Assembly (NCBI RefSeq): GCF_000805385.1
Contig: NZ_JTJW01000008.1
Coordinates: 372,001 to 436,000, forward strand
DNA length: 64,000 bases
Reading direction: 5' to 3'
Source: Mycolicibacterium setense
Lineage (GTDB): Bacteria; Actinomycetota; Actinomycetes; Mycobacteriales; Mycobacteriaceae
This document shows, piece by piece, positions 24,687 through 32,939 of this stretch. How positions within the stretch are numbered: position 1 is the stretch's first letter; each line of letters begins with the position of its first letter. A program made the translations under genes and the position numbers. A model generated the notes under the pieces. That model was not told the DNA's origin. It ran no database searches and was given only the letters and a program-made list of their open reading frames with translations.

Positions 24687-25907
24687 ATGTGGCGTCAACC
24701 CAAGGCCGTTTGGGCCGTCGCTTTTGCCTCAGTCGTCGCCTTCATGGGCATCGGACTGGTCGATCCCATCCTCAAGCCGATCGCGGACAACCTCAACGCC
24801 TCGCCTTCGCAGGTGTCGCTGCTGTTCACCAGCTACATGGCGGTGATGGGCGTGGCGATGCTGATCACCGGTGTGGTGTCCAGCCGTATCGGCCCCAAGC
24901 GCACGCTGCTGCTGGGTCTGGTGATCATCATCGCCGGGGCCGGCCTGGCCGGGATGAGCGACACCGTGACGCAGATCGTGGGCTGGCGCGCCCTGTGGGG
25001 CCTTGGCAACGCGCTGTTCATCGCCACGGCGCTGGCCACCATCGTCAACTCCGCGAAAGGGTCTGTGGCACAAGCCATCATCCTGTACGAGGCAGCGCTG
25101 GGCCTCGGCATCGCGATCGGCCCACTCGTCGGCGGCGTGCTGGGCTCGATCTCCTGGCGCGGCCCGTTCTTCGGCGTCTCTGCGCTGATGGCCTTCGCCC
25201 TGGTGATCACGACATTCCTGCTGCCGGCCACCCCGCGCGCCGAACGCGCCACCACACTGGCAGATCCGTTCCGGGCGCTGCGTCACCGCGGACTACTGGG
25301 TGTCGCGATCACCGCACTGCTGTACAACTTCGGCTTCTTCACCCTGCTCGCCTTCACCCCCTTCCCCCTGAACATGACCGCCCATCAGATCGGGCTGATC
25401 TTCTTCGGCTGGGGCCTGGCCTTGGCGTTCACCTCCGTGGTGGTGGCCCCGCGCCTGCAACACCGCTTCGGCACGGTTCGGGTGCTCATCCTCAACCTGC
25501 TCGCCTTCACCGCAGTCCTGGCCGTGATGGCGGTGTGGACCGATTCCAAGACCGTGCTGGCATCGGGTGTCGTGGTCGCCGGCCTGTTCATCGGCATCAA
25601 CAACACGCTGATCACCGAAACCGTGATGAAGGCGGCCCCGGTCGAGCGCGGCGTGGCCTCGGCGGCCTACAGCTTCCTGCGCTTCGGCGGCGCCGCCGTC
25701 GCGCCGTGGCTGGCCGGCGTGCTCGGCGAGCAGGTCAACGTGCACCTGCCGTACTGGGTCGGCGCGGCCGCGGTGCTGGCCGGTGCCGGCGTGCTGACGC
25801 TGACCCGTCCGCACCTCGCGCGCATTGATGAGGAAGACCCAGCGGAAGATGATCTCGATGAGCTGACCGACGAGGCGACCGCCGTCACCGTCGGCAGCGA
25901 CACCTGA
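24687..25907 (+). CDS. MFS transporter, probable drug efflux
   Basis: 406 residues with 12 predicted transmembrane helices and the MFS loop motif (SSRIGPKRTLLLG, motif A-like, between helices 2 and 3). A short acidic C-terminal tail follows helix 12. Co-transcribed with the MarR regulator 18 bp upstream. Substrate unknown; context suggests a toxic small molecule. Confidence 0.85.
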   Translation: MWRQPKAVWAVAFASVVAFMGIGLVDPILKPIADNLNASPSQVSLLFTSYMAVMGVAMLITGVVSSRIGPKRTLLLGLVIIIAGAGLAGMSDTVTQIVGWRALWGLGNALFIATALATIVNSAKGSVAQAIILYEAALGLGIAIGPLVGGVLGSISWRGPFFGVSALMAFALVITTFLLPATPRAERATTLADPFRALRHRGLLGVAITALLYNFGFFTLLAFTPFPLNMTAHQIGLIFFGWGLALAFTSVVVAPRLQHRFGTVRVLILNLLAFTAVLAVMAVWTDSKTVLASGVVVAGLFIGINNTLITETVMKAAPVERGVASAAYSFLRFGGAAVAPWLAGVLGEQVNVHLPYWVGAAAVLAGAGVLTLTRPHLARIDEEDPAEDDLDELTDEATAVTVGSDT

Positions 25908-25932
25908 CGCGGCCGGTGAATTCCGCCCGAGC

Positions 25933-25959
25933 GTGAGCAACGCTGCTCACAATGGATGA
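25933..25959 (+). promoter_or_regulatory. Palindrome overlapping the -10 of the DUF1275 gene
   Basis: GTGAGCA (25933-25939), ACGC, TGCTCAC (25944-25950) is a perfect 7-bp-arm dyad. The CACAAT -10-like box (25948-25953) begins in its right arm, and the ATG is 6 nt further. It may be an operator, or the terminator of the MFS gene that ends 26 bp upstream. Confidence 0.4.
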
Positions 25960-26637
25960 ATGTCGCAATCGTTCGACAGCGAGGCCCGACTGTCATGGAT
26001 TCTGGCAGGCCTGGCAGGCGTACTGGGCGCGGCGGCGTTCACCCACTCCGCGGGGTACTTCGTCACCTTCATGACCGGCAATACCGAGCGGGCTTTCCTC
26101 GGGCTCTTCCAGGGTGAGGAGTGGCTGGCGATCGGGGCCGCACTGCTGATAGCAGCGTTTGTCGCCGGAGTGGTCATCGCATCGTTGTGCCGCCGCCACC
26201 TCTGGGTCAATCATCCCCACGGAGCGACGGTGCTGACGACGCTTGCGCTGGTGGTGTCCACCGTGGTCGACATCATCGAGCGCGGCTGGACTGCCCGCGA
26301 TGTTCCCTACGTCCCAATCCTGTTCGTGGCCTTCGGCATCGGGGCATTGAACACGTCGTTCGTCAAGGACGGCGAGGTGTCGATCCCGCTGAGTTATGTG
26401 ACCGGCACGCTCGTGAAGATGGGCCAAGGCATCGAACGCCACATCAGCGGAGGCCAGCTGAGCGATTGGCTGGGGTATTTCCTGCTGTGGGCCGGATTCG
26501 CCGGCGGCGCCGTCATCGGTGGCTTCGTCAGCGTGGTGGTCAGCGGATCTCAGATGCTGCTGGTGGCCACGATCGTCTGCGCGATCACCGCGGGCTACAC
26601 GTACTTCTACTTCGATCGCCACGCGTTGTTGAAATAG
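25960..26637 (+). CDS. DUF1275 (YoaK) family membrane protein
   Basis: 225 residues with six or seven transmembrane segments. The family hallmark FMTGNTERAFLG near residue 40 and the VTGTLVKMGQGI segment (second TG motif) are visible. Members are poorly characterised inner-membrane proteins. The ATG follows a -10-like CACAAT by 6 nt, so it is probably leaderless. Confidence 0.8.
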   Translation: MSQSFDSEARLSWILAGLAGVLGAAAFTHSAGYFVTFMTGNTERAFLGLFQGEEWLAIGAALLIAAFVAGVVIASLCRRHLWVNHPHGATVLTTLALVVSTVVDIIERGWTARDVPYVPILFVAFGIGALNTSFVKDGEVSIPLSYVTGTLVKMGQGIERHISGGQLSDWLGYFLLWAGFAGGAVIGGFVSVVVSGSQMLLVATIVCAITAGYTYFYFDRHALLK

Positions 26638-26674
26638 CGGGTTCGTGCGTCGGGCCGCTCGCCCAGATTGACGT

Positions 26675-26686
26675 TTACGTTCGTAA
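26675..26686. promoter_or_regulatory. TetR-operator-like palindrome in an intergenic gap
   Basis: TTACG-TT-CGTAA lies in the 123-bp gap between the DUF1275 gene and a convergent hypothetical gene, inside ACGT...ACGT flanks (26671-26689). Such dyads are typical TetR-family sites, but no TetR gene is next to it in this window. The rest of the gap shows nothing recognisable. Confidence 0.3.
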
Positions 26687-26760
26687 CGTGGTGGAGGAGA
26701 AACTCGCTCGCGACCGCCGCCTGGCTACGAACGCAAGTCCCGCGCGAAACCCACGCGCGG

Positions 26761-27270
26761 TCAGATGTGACGATGTGCCCAACGGACCGGGTGCCCCAGA
26801 GCGGCGCCCACCAACTCCAACTGCTCGTCGGTCATGTTGTACACAGGGTTTCGCACCCTGACCGACCAAGATGCGAACCCTTGAGGCCAGTCATAAACCA
26901 GATCGTTCAGTGACGTCTGCGCGCCACAACACGGCGTCGTCACATCCAGCGGCCAGAACCCCGCGCTCTCGGTCCACACACGGTCAAGCTGCGCGACCCA
27001 CCACTCCATGTTGTCAGGGTTCTCGCCGACCAGATCTCCGCACGCCGGGCAGTTGATCGTCTGAATGCCTGCGCCGGCATCCTCCAACGCCACCCGCCCG
27101 GGCCGGTCCACCTCGACCTCGTCGCTATCGCCCATGAGCACCTCGAACACGGCACGCGCCGAGTCCTCGCGTTCAGCATTGGGAATCCATCGCGGGTCGG
27201 TCGGAAACACGACATACCATTCGTCGCTCACGAAACAATCATCGAGCACACCCGAGGCACCCCAGAGCAC
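26761..27270 (-). CDS. Hypothetical protein with two paired-cysteine motifs
   Basis: 169 residues, unrecognised. It has two zinc-ribbon-like cysteine pairs, NCPACGD near 73-79 and TPCCGAQ near 112, and several tryptophans (MEWWVAQLDRVW, SWSVRVRNP). It is soluble, without signal peptide or membrane helix. It lies 6 bp upstream of the phytase-like gene on the same strand, but that gene more likely belongs with the VIT gene. Origin may be recent acquisition. Confidence 0.55.
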   Translation of the reverse strand: MLWGASGVLDDCFVSDEWYVVFPTDPRWIPNAEREDSARAVFEVLMGDSDEVEVDRPGRVALEDAGAGIQTINCPACGDLVGENPDNMEWWVAQLDRVWTESAGFWPLDVTTPCCGAQTSLNDLVYDWPQGFASWSVRVRNPVYNMTDEQLELVGAALGHPVRWAHRHI

Positions 27271-27276
27271 GAATTC

Positions 27277-28338
27277 TCACAGCGCGAACAACAGGAACTG
27301 CGTGACCTGGGTGGGCGAGAAATTGTCGTCACTGACGGCGATCACGGACTGCCGACCGTCAGCGAGCTTGGGCCCCAATGTGATTCCCTCGACGTTGTCC
27401 AGCGGCGCCAGACCGGGCGTGCTGGTCAGATCCGCCAGCAGTGTCTTGGTCATCTCGGTGGAACCCTCGGCGACGGAAGCCCGGTAGATCCGCACAGCCA
27501 CGTGGGTGCCGAAACCGCGCTCGACCACCAGAAAGCTGTTGTCGTCGAGGGCCACCAGATCTGACAACCCGTTGTCGCCGCCGGGCCCGGCCGCGACCTG
27601 GTCCAAGGGGTAGGTGTACTGACCCTCGATCGCTCCGGTTTCGGCGTCGAAGCGCACGACACGCGTCACCGCGCCGTGCTGCTCGTCAGGTGGCGGACCG
27701 TCGCCATAGCCGGGACCCTCCATCGCCACCCACAGGTACCTGCCGTCCGGCGTCAGCGTCAGCCCTTCCAGCGCAGTGTTGCGGCGCGGACCCTGTTCAC
27801 CGGCCGACATCCGCAACGCGTGGGGCAACTCGAACTCTCCGAGAAAGCTGCCGTCGAGGCCGGCGGTCCGCACCCACGGATCGAGCAGAACCGGCGGAGC
27901 CGGCCCGTCGACCCGCCGCTCCCCCTCGCTGGTCCAGTACAGCCGCTGCCTGCGGGTATCGAAGGCGATGGCCTCGGGGTCGGGCGGCACCGCGGGTGGC
28001 TGCACATCAATGTTCAACGGGCCGAACGGCCGCGCGTCGCGGTCCAGCCACGGATGGGTGCCGACGAACTCGACCTCACCGATACCGTTGTCCGACAGCA
28101 TGATCCGTGCGGTGTAGAAACGTGCCGGATTCTTGGCCGACCGGTCGTCGCTGACGATGTAGTACAGGTCCGCGGCCGGGTCGTAGCTGATTCCCGACAA
28201 CCCGCCGATCACCGTGCCGTCCAGGGTCGCGCCGGGCGCAACCTGGCGCTGACCGAGATAATCGAGGCGGGGTGCGGCATGCGCCGGCCCACACGCCGAC
28301 AGCACCAGGGCGCCCGCCAACAGGATTCGTCGCAGCAT
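27277..28338 (-). CDS. Phytase-like esterase-fold lipoprotein (PF13449 type)
   Basis: 353 residues: a lipoprotein signal with LSAC (Cys16), then a beta-propeller-like domain of the esterase-like activity of phytase family (GGLSGISYDPAADLYYIVSDD, NTALEGLTLTPDGRYLWVAMEGPGYGD, DNVEGITLGP). Probably anchored outside the membrane; substrate unknown. Its start codon overlaps the VIT gene's stop, so the two are one transcription unit. Confidence 0.8.
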   Translation of the reverse strand: MLRRILLAGALVLSACGPAHAAPRLDYLGQRQVAPGATLDGTVIGGLSGISYDPAADLYYIVSDDRSAKNPARFYTARIMLSDNGIGEVEFVGTHPWLDRDARPFGPLNIDVQPPAVPPDPEAIAFDTRRQRLYWTSEGERRVDGPAPPVLLDPWVRTAGLDGSFLGEFELPHALRMSAGEQGPRRNTALEGLTLTPDGRYLWVAMEGPGYGDGPPPDEQHGAVTRVVRFDAETGAIEGQYTYPLDQVAAGPGGDNGLSDLVALDDNSFLVVERGFGTHVAVRIYRASVAEGSTEMTKTLLADLTSTPGLAPLDNVEGITLGPKLADGRQSVIAVSDDNFSPTQVTQFLLFAL

Positions 28339-29072
28339 CAGGTGATGGCGGCGCCGACCAGGATGCCGACGGCATAGGTGGCCGCAATCGCGACGGCCCC
28401 GAACAGCAACTGCCGCAGCCCGGCGATCGCCACGGGTTTACGGGTGAACTTCGCCGCCACCCCACCGACGATCAGCAGGCCGATCCCGCCGCAGGCCAGA
28501 CCGGCCCACAGCGACTGGAGGCCGAGCAGGTACGGAATGAGCGGGATGATCGCGCCGATGGCGAACATCGCGAACGACGAGCCACCGGCGACCCACGGCG
28601 ACGGCTTCTCCCGGGGATCCACCCCCAACTCCTGCACCAGATGGAAGTTCACCGCCCGATTCTCGTCCCGGTGGATTTCCTCCCCGGCCTTGGCCGCCGT
28701 CTCGGGCGTCATCCCCATTTCCTGGAGCATGGCCACGAGTTCGGCCTGCTCGGCCGTCGGGTTCTTGCGAAACGACCGGCGCTCGACGTTGACCTCGGAA
28801 TCGACCTGCTCGTTGGCCGTCGTCACCGAGGTGTACTCCCCCAGCGCCATCGAGAAGGCGCCGGCCAACAGACCGGCGACACCGCTGAGCACGACCGTCT
28901 GGGCCGAGGCGCTGGCACCGACGCCTGCGATCAGCGCGGTGTTGCTGACCAGACCATCCATCGCGCCGAAGGTCGCCGCACGCAGCCAGCCTCCGGTGAC
29001 GTCGGCGTGCCGGTGGTAACCCACATGCGGCAAGCCGGTGGGAGACAGCGATTTACCGACCGAGTCCGGCAT
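28338..29072 (-). CDS. VIT/CCC1-family iron or manganese transporter
   Basis: 244 residues: an amphipathic N-terminus, five transmembrane helices, and a cytoplasmic metal-binding insert between helices 2 and 3 (about 85-150; E-rich MLQEMGMTPETAAKAGEEIHRDEN) as in VIT1/CCC1 proteins. These proteins export Fe2+ or Mn2+ from the cytoplasm. The gene reads from a 108-bp gap shared with the divergent acyl-CoA oxidase-like gene. Confidence 0.85.
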   Translation of the reverse strand: MPDSVGKSLSPTGLPHVGYHRHADVTGGWLRAATFGAMDGLVSNTALIAGVGASASAQTVVLSGVAGLLAGAFSMALGEYTSVTTANEQVDSEVNVERRSFRKNPTAEQAELVAMLQEMGMTPETAAKAGEEIHRDENRAVNFHLVQELGVDPREKPSPWVAGGSSFAMFAIGAIIPLIPYLLGLQSLWAGLACGGIGLLIVGGVAAKFTRKPVAIAGLRQLLFGAVAIAATYAVGILVGAAIT

Positions 29073-29108
29073 GCCGCCAGTCTTTCGCGGCGAGGGCGGG
29101 GTTGTCCA

Positions 29109-29124
29109 GGAAGGCTCGCCTTCC
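29109..29124. promoter_or_regulatory. Perfect palindrome upstream of the VIT-family gene
   Basis: GGAAGGC-TC-GCCTTCC is a perfect 7-bp-arm dyad, 36 bp upstream of the VIT start and 56 bp upstream of the divergent ATG 29181. It has no T-tract, so it is more likely an operator than a terminator. A metal-responsive regulator is a reasonable guess; the match to an IdeR/DtxR box is poor. Confidence 0.4.
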
Positions 29125-29180
29125 CAAGAGATACAGGGTCAACCGTCGTATAACAACCGCCGCACGCGTTACCGTCGGAT

Positions 29181-31103
29181 ATGACCTCCACTGCCGAGCA
29201 TTTGCGAAACACGCTGGACGGCCGTTGGCGCGACGTCAAGAACGCCATGCGGACCACGTTGTCGGACGAGATCTTCCGGCCGCACTACACCCCCAACACC
29301 GCAATCGCCCGGGCGAAGGTGACCGAGCAGCTCAAGATCATGGCGGCTGCCGGGGCAGCCGACGACGGCTTCCGCAAAGAGCACGGCGGCAACGGCAACG
29401 TCGGCGCGGCGATCACCCAGATCGAGATGCTGGCGATGAGCGATCTGTCGCTGATGGTCAAGGCCGGGGTGCAATGGGGCCTGTTCGGCGGCGCCATCGA
29501 GAACCTGGGCACCGAGCGCCATCACAAGGCCTATGTGCGCCGGCTGATCGACCTTGACCTGCTGGGCTGTTTTGCGATGACCGAGACCGGCCACGGCAGC
29601 GACGTGCAGTCCCTGGAGACCACCGCGACCTACGATGCCGAAACCCAGGAATTCGTCATCCACTCACCCACCCCCACCGCGCGCAAGGACTACATCGGCG
29701 GCGCCGCCGAGACTGCCAGGGTCGCAGCGGTTTTCGCCCAGCTGATCACCCCGGACGGAGAAGGGCACGGGGTGCACTGTCTGGTGGTGCCGATCCGCGA
29801 CGACATGGGTAACGACATGCCCGGCGTGACGACGTCGGACTGCCACTACAAGGGCGGCCTGCCCGGCGTCGACAACGGGCGCATCGTGTTCGACCACGTG
29901 CGCGTTCCGCGGGAGAACCTGCTCAACCGCTACGCCGACGTCGCCCCCGATGGCACCTACAGCTCACCGATCGAGAACCCGGGCCGGCGGTTCTTCACCA
30001 TGCTGGGAACGCTGATCAGGGGCAGGGTCACCGTGGCGGGCAGCGCCGCGGCCGCCGCCCGGGTGGCTCTGGACATCGCCACCCGATATGCGTTGGAGCG
30101 CAGGCAGTTCGAAGCACCCAAGAGCGAAGAGGAAGTCCTCATCATGGACTACCTCGTCCATCAACGGCGGCTGCTGCCGCTGATCGCGAAGTCCTATGCC
30201 CTGCAGTTCGCCCAGAACGAACTGGTGGCCAAATGCCATGAGCTACAGACGTCCGACGATCCGGATGCCGAGGAGCAGCGCGAGCTGGAGGCCCGCGCGG
30301 CCGGCCTGAAAGCCGCCAACACCTGGCATGCCAGCCGTGCCATCCAGGAAGCTCGTGAGGCTTGTGGCGGCGCAGGCTATCTCGCCGAGAACCGGCTGAT
30401 CGCGCTGCGCGCCGACACCGACGTGTTCACCACGTTCGAGGGCGACAACCATGTGCTCACCCAACTGGTGGCCAAAGAGCTGCTCACCGCCTACGCCGAC
30501 GACATCAAGGGCATGAGCCCGGTCGAATGGGTGCGGTTCGCGGCCAACTTCGCCGGTGAACGGGTGCTGAAACGCACTGCCGCCGAGACCATCATCCAGA
30601 CCGTGCTGGACGCCCGCCAGGACAACGAGGAGGAAGGCAGCCTGTTCAACCGCGGCACGCAGGTCAAGATGTTCGAGGACCGCGAGCAGTACATGCTGGC
30701 CTCGGTGGCGCGGCGGTTGCAGGGCAAGGCCAAGGAGATGTCGGCCTTCGACGCGTTCAACGCCGTCCAGGACCATGTGCTGCACGCCGCGCAGGCACAC
30801 ATCGACCGAGTCATCTTGGAAGCGTTCGTCGCCGGCATCGACGCCTGCGAGGACGAGACGGCCCGCGAACTCCTCGGCGACGTCTGCGATCTGTACGCGC
30901 TGTCGGTGATCGAGGGCGATAAGGCCTGGTTCATCGAGCACCGGTTCTTGTCGACCGAACGCGCCAAGGCCGTCACACGCGGGATCAACGAACGCTGCCG
31001 CGCACTGCGCCCGCACGTCGAAACCCTCGTCGACGGGTTCGGCATTCCCGAGCAACTGCGCTACGCGGCCATGCTCGACCCCGCCGAGTTGGTCAACGGC
31101 TGA
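29181..31103 (+). CDS. Acyl-CoA dehydrogenase/oxidase-like flavoenzyme
   Basis: 640 residues, longer than ordinary acyl-CoA dehydrogenases (about 400) and organised like peroxisomal-type acyl-CoA oxidases: N-terminal helical domain, beta domain with CFAMTETGHGSDVQ, and C-terminal helices with EACGGAGYLAENRL and TFEGDN, where Glu is the likely catalytic base. It should introduce a 2,3 double bond in an acyl-CoA using FAD. A TATAAC box at 29149-29154 lies 26 nt before the ATG. Stand-alone gene, ending 6 bp from convergent lppP. Confidence 0.85.
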   Translation: MTSTAEHLRNTLDGRWRDVKNAMRTTLSDEIFRPHYTPNTAIARAKVTEQLKIMAAAGAADDGFRKEHGGNGNVGAAITQIEMLAMSDLSLMVKAGVQWGLFGGAIENLGTERHHKAYVRRLIDLDLLGCFAMTETGHGSDVQSLETTATYDAETQEFVIHSPTPTARKDYIGGAAETARVAAVFAQLITPDGEGHGVHCLVVPIRDDMGNDMPGVTTSDCHYKGGLPGVDNGRIVFDHVRVPRENLLNRYADVAPDGTYSSPIENPGRRFFTMLGTLIRGRVTVAGSAAAAARVALDIATRYALERRQFEAPKSEEEVLIMDYLVHQRRLLPLIAKSYALQFAQNELVAKCHELQTSDDPDAEEQRELEARAAGLKAANTWHASRAIQEAREACGGAGYLAENRLIALRADTDVFTTFEGDNHVLTQLVAKELLTAYADDIKGMSPVEWVRFAANFAGERVLKRTAAETIIQTVLDARQDNEEEGSLFNRGTQVKMFEDREQYMLASVARRLQGKAKEMSAFDAFNAVQDHVLHAAQAHIDRVILEAFVAGIDACEDETARELLGDVCDLYALSVIEGDKAWFIEHRFLSTERAKAVTRGINERCRALRPHVETLVDGFGIPEQLRYAAMLDPAELVNG

Positions 31104-31109
31104 GGCGCC

Positions 31110-31601
31110 TCAGGGCTTCGGAAGCGGGTCGACGGCAACGAGTTTGCCGTCGTCCCCGATCCGGAACCGCACCGTGGCGATACCGGTCGGCGACTTGGGC
31201 GAGTCCTGACCCTGCTGCCACTGGTAGTTCACCACCACGGTGTCATCGGCGTTGGTGACGACGTTGATGTAGGGCCGCGGCTCGGGGGTGGCCGGGCCGA
31301 TCGGGGTCTGCCGGTCGAAGAACAGGAGCTGCCCGACGCTGTTGGGCTCGGGGTTGCTCTGCCCCACCTGCACCCAGTACAACCGGCAGTTGGTGGTGTG
31401 GCCGGTGTTGACCTGAGTCCATTTCCGGCCCTCTTCGGGTGCGGGCAGTTTGGCGATCTGATCGGCGATCGTCTCGGCGCTGGGACCGTCCGACGGAGCG
31501 CAGGTATCCGGCTTCGGCGGGGGTGCCGAGGGCGGACTCCAGCCGCAGCCGACTGCGACGAGACCGACGAATGCGACGATGGCGATCAGCCGTGGGTGCA
31601 C
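31110..31601 (-). CDS. lppP: LppP/LprE-family lipoprotein
   Basis: 163 residues: signal peptide with lipobox AVGC (Cys19), then the LppP/LprE domain (TCAPSDGPSAETIADQIAKLP, GHTTNCRLYWVQVG, LLFFDRQTPIG). This family is restricted to mycobacteria and relatives and is of unknown function. GTG 31601 was chosen because the lipobox then sits at the proper distance; the frame is open to 31775 but the extra part is not signal-like. Confidence 0.85.
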   Translation of the reverse strand: MHPRLIAIVAFVGLVAVGCGWSPPSAPPPKPDTCAPSDGPSAETIADQIAKLPAPEEGRKWTQVNTGHTTNCRLYWVQVGQSNPEPNSVGQLLFFDRQTPIGPATPEPRPYINVVTNADDTVVVNYQWQQGQDSPKSPTGIATVRFRIGDDGKLVAVDPLPKP

Positions 31602-31721
31602 TCCTCGAGGGTAGCGAACTGTTGCGGTTCGGCGACTGGGCTGACGGCGGCGCGTCGATAGGTGACACTGTGTGCGGTCCGACGACGGATCCGCTCGCTC
31701 ACCGACCCCAAGGAGACACTG

Positions 31722-32036
31722 ATGGCCTGGTTCCTCGCCATGGAAGGCCCCGCCAACAAGGCCGTGCTGTACCAACTGCAGGAATCAGTCAACGTCCAAC
31801 AGCTCGCCGAAGAGATGTCCAGCGCGGCCACCCTCGATCGCGCCGTTCCCGTCCCGGCCGTGCTGGCCAACAACAGGCAGCAGGTGACGGTGTACGTGCG
31901 GCCGGCGGCCTGGGGCGTGTGGACGTTCTATCAATTGTCCGAGGAGGAGCGGAAGGCTCTCGCGTCGGCGTCCAATCCACTGATGGAGGCACTCACCCAG
32001 GCGGCCCGTCAGGCTCAGGCCCGGCCCCAGTCATAG
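31722..32036 (+). CDS. Conserved hypothetical protein, 104 aa
   Basis: 104 residues, soluble, no recognised domain; starts MAWFLAMEGPANKAVLYQLQ and ends with an Ala/Gln-rich helix. AAGGAGA lies directly upstream of ATG 31722, so translation is well supported. Stand-alone gene just before tRNA-Asn on the other strand. Function unknown. Confidence 0.65.
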   Translation: MAWFLAMEGPANKAVLYQLQESVNVQQLAEEMSSAATLDRAVPVPAVLANNRQQVTVYVRPAAWGVWTFYQLSEEERKALASASNPLMEALTQAARQAQARPQS

Positions 32037-32058
32037 GTCTGGGTCTTTGGAACATTTG

Positions 32059-32131
32059 CTCCCCCGATTGGACTCGAACCAATAACCGCCCGATTAACAG
32101 TCGGGAGCTCTGCCAATTGAGCTACAGGGGA
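32059..32131 (-). tRNA. tRNA-Asn (GTT anticodon)
   Basis: Minus-strand cloverleaf: acceptor TCCCCTG with CGGGGGA (one T-G pair), D-arm GCTCAATTGGCAGAGC, anticodon stem CCCGA/TCGGG with loop CTGTTAA (GTT), T-arm ATTGG TTCGAGT CCAAT, discriminator G. CCA is not encoded. The same tRNA lies near dnaG in other mycobacteria, from memory. Confidence 0.95.
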
Positions 32132-32290
32132 CTACCTTCCGCGGAAAGCTCCGCGGCCGAGCGTTGACTCTAGCGTACGCACCGCCGTTGTCGCCAACTC
32201 GCTCCCGGACGGGCGCGTCGGGGCGGCGGTGAGGCAGGATGGAACGCACACACCTGCTGTCTCGGAGCCACGCCGCTTGGGAGGAAAACT

Positions 32291-32554
32291 GTGATCCGCT
32301 ATGCCGCCGTGATCGCCGTCGGCTACGTGCTGGGCGCCAAGGCCGGGCGACGCCGCTACGAGCAGATCGCCAGTACCTACCGCGCGGTGACCGCCAATCC
32401 GGCGACCAAGGCGGTGATCGACGCCGGCCGGCGCAAGATCGCCAAGCAGGTGTCGCCGGATCCACAGTTCCTCACCTTGACCCCCATAGACGCAGAAACG
32501 TCGGTGCTCGCCACGAAGGAGAGCACCGACGGTTCGGCAAAACGTACCTGGTAG
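32291..32554 (+). CDS. Conserved small mycobacterial membrane-associated protein
   Basis: 87 residues: a short N-terminal hydrophobic helix (RYAAVIAVGYVLGAKAG) then a basic helix (RRRYEQIASTYRAV), similar in layout to small YtxH-like envelope proteins. The GTG start at 32291 has a strong GGAGGAAAA site. A similarly sized gene precedes dnaG in M. tuberculosis (Rv2342), from memory. Function unknown. Confidence 0.7.
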   Translation: MIRYAAVIAVGYVLGAKAGRRRYEQIASTYRAVTANPATKAVIDAGRRKIAKQVSPDPQFLTLTPIDAETSVLATKESTDGSAKRTW

Positions 32555-32557
32555 GGG

Positions 32558-32878
32558 CTAGCCGATCCCCCGATTGATCGAGGTTCCGGGCAGCAGCGGC
32601 CCGGTGACGAATCCGCCATTGCCGCCGGCGCCGACCCACGGCGTGCCCACGTTGGCGGGCATACCGTTGGAGTAGGACAGGCACTTGCCGTCCTCCTTGT
32701 TGCCGAACCACGCCAGGCAGGCCGGTTGGGCCGTGACCTCGATACCGGACGTGGGCGCCGGCGCGGACGTCGCGAGGAATGCCGGGGCGGCCACCGCAGC
32801 CCCCGTGGCCAGGGCAAATGCGCCCACAGCGACGTAACGCCGCGTCTGCGTGCTGAACAGTGTCACCAGATTGGTCAC
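32558..32878 (-). CDS. Small secreted hypothetical protein
   Basis: 106 residues with a signal peptide (RRYVAVGAFALATGAAVAAPAF) and a short mature part holding two cysteines (QPACLAWF, DGKCLSYSNGMP) that probably form a disulfide, followed by a Gly-rich tail. GTG 32878 has GGAAAGAGG upstream; the frame opens further to 32920. Restricted-looking mycobacterial exported protein of unknown function, 3 bp from the convergent small gene. Confidence 0.65.
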   Translation of the reverse strand: MTNLVTLFSTQTRRYVAVGAFALATGAAVAAPAFLATSAPAPTSGIEVTAQPACLAWFGNKEDGKCLSYSNGMPANVGTPWVGAGGNGGFVTGPLLPGTSINRGIG

Positions 32879-32939
32879 CGGGTTGGCCTCTTTCCCGTGT
32901 AGGTGCCCGACTCCGGTCACCCTATCGCGATGTGCGCAA

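Noticed and set aside
29101..29130. IdeR/DtxR box upstream of the VIT-family gene
   Set aside because: The palindrome AGGAAGGCTCGCCTTCC deviates from the TTAGGTTAG-type half-sites by several bases, so I call it only an unassigned dyad.
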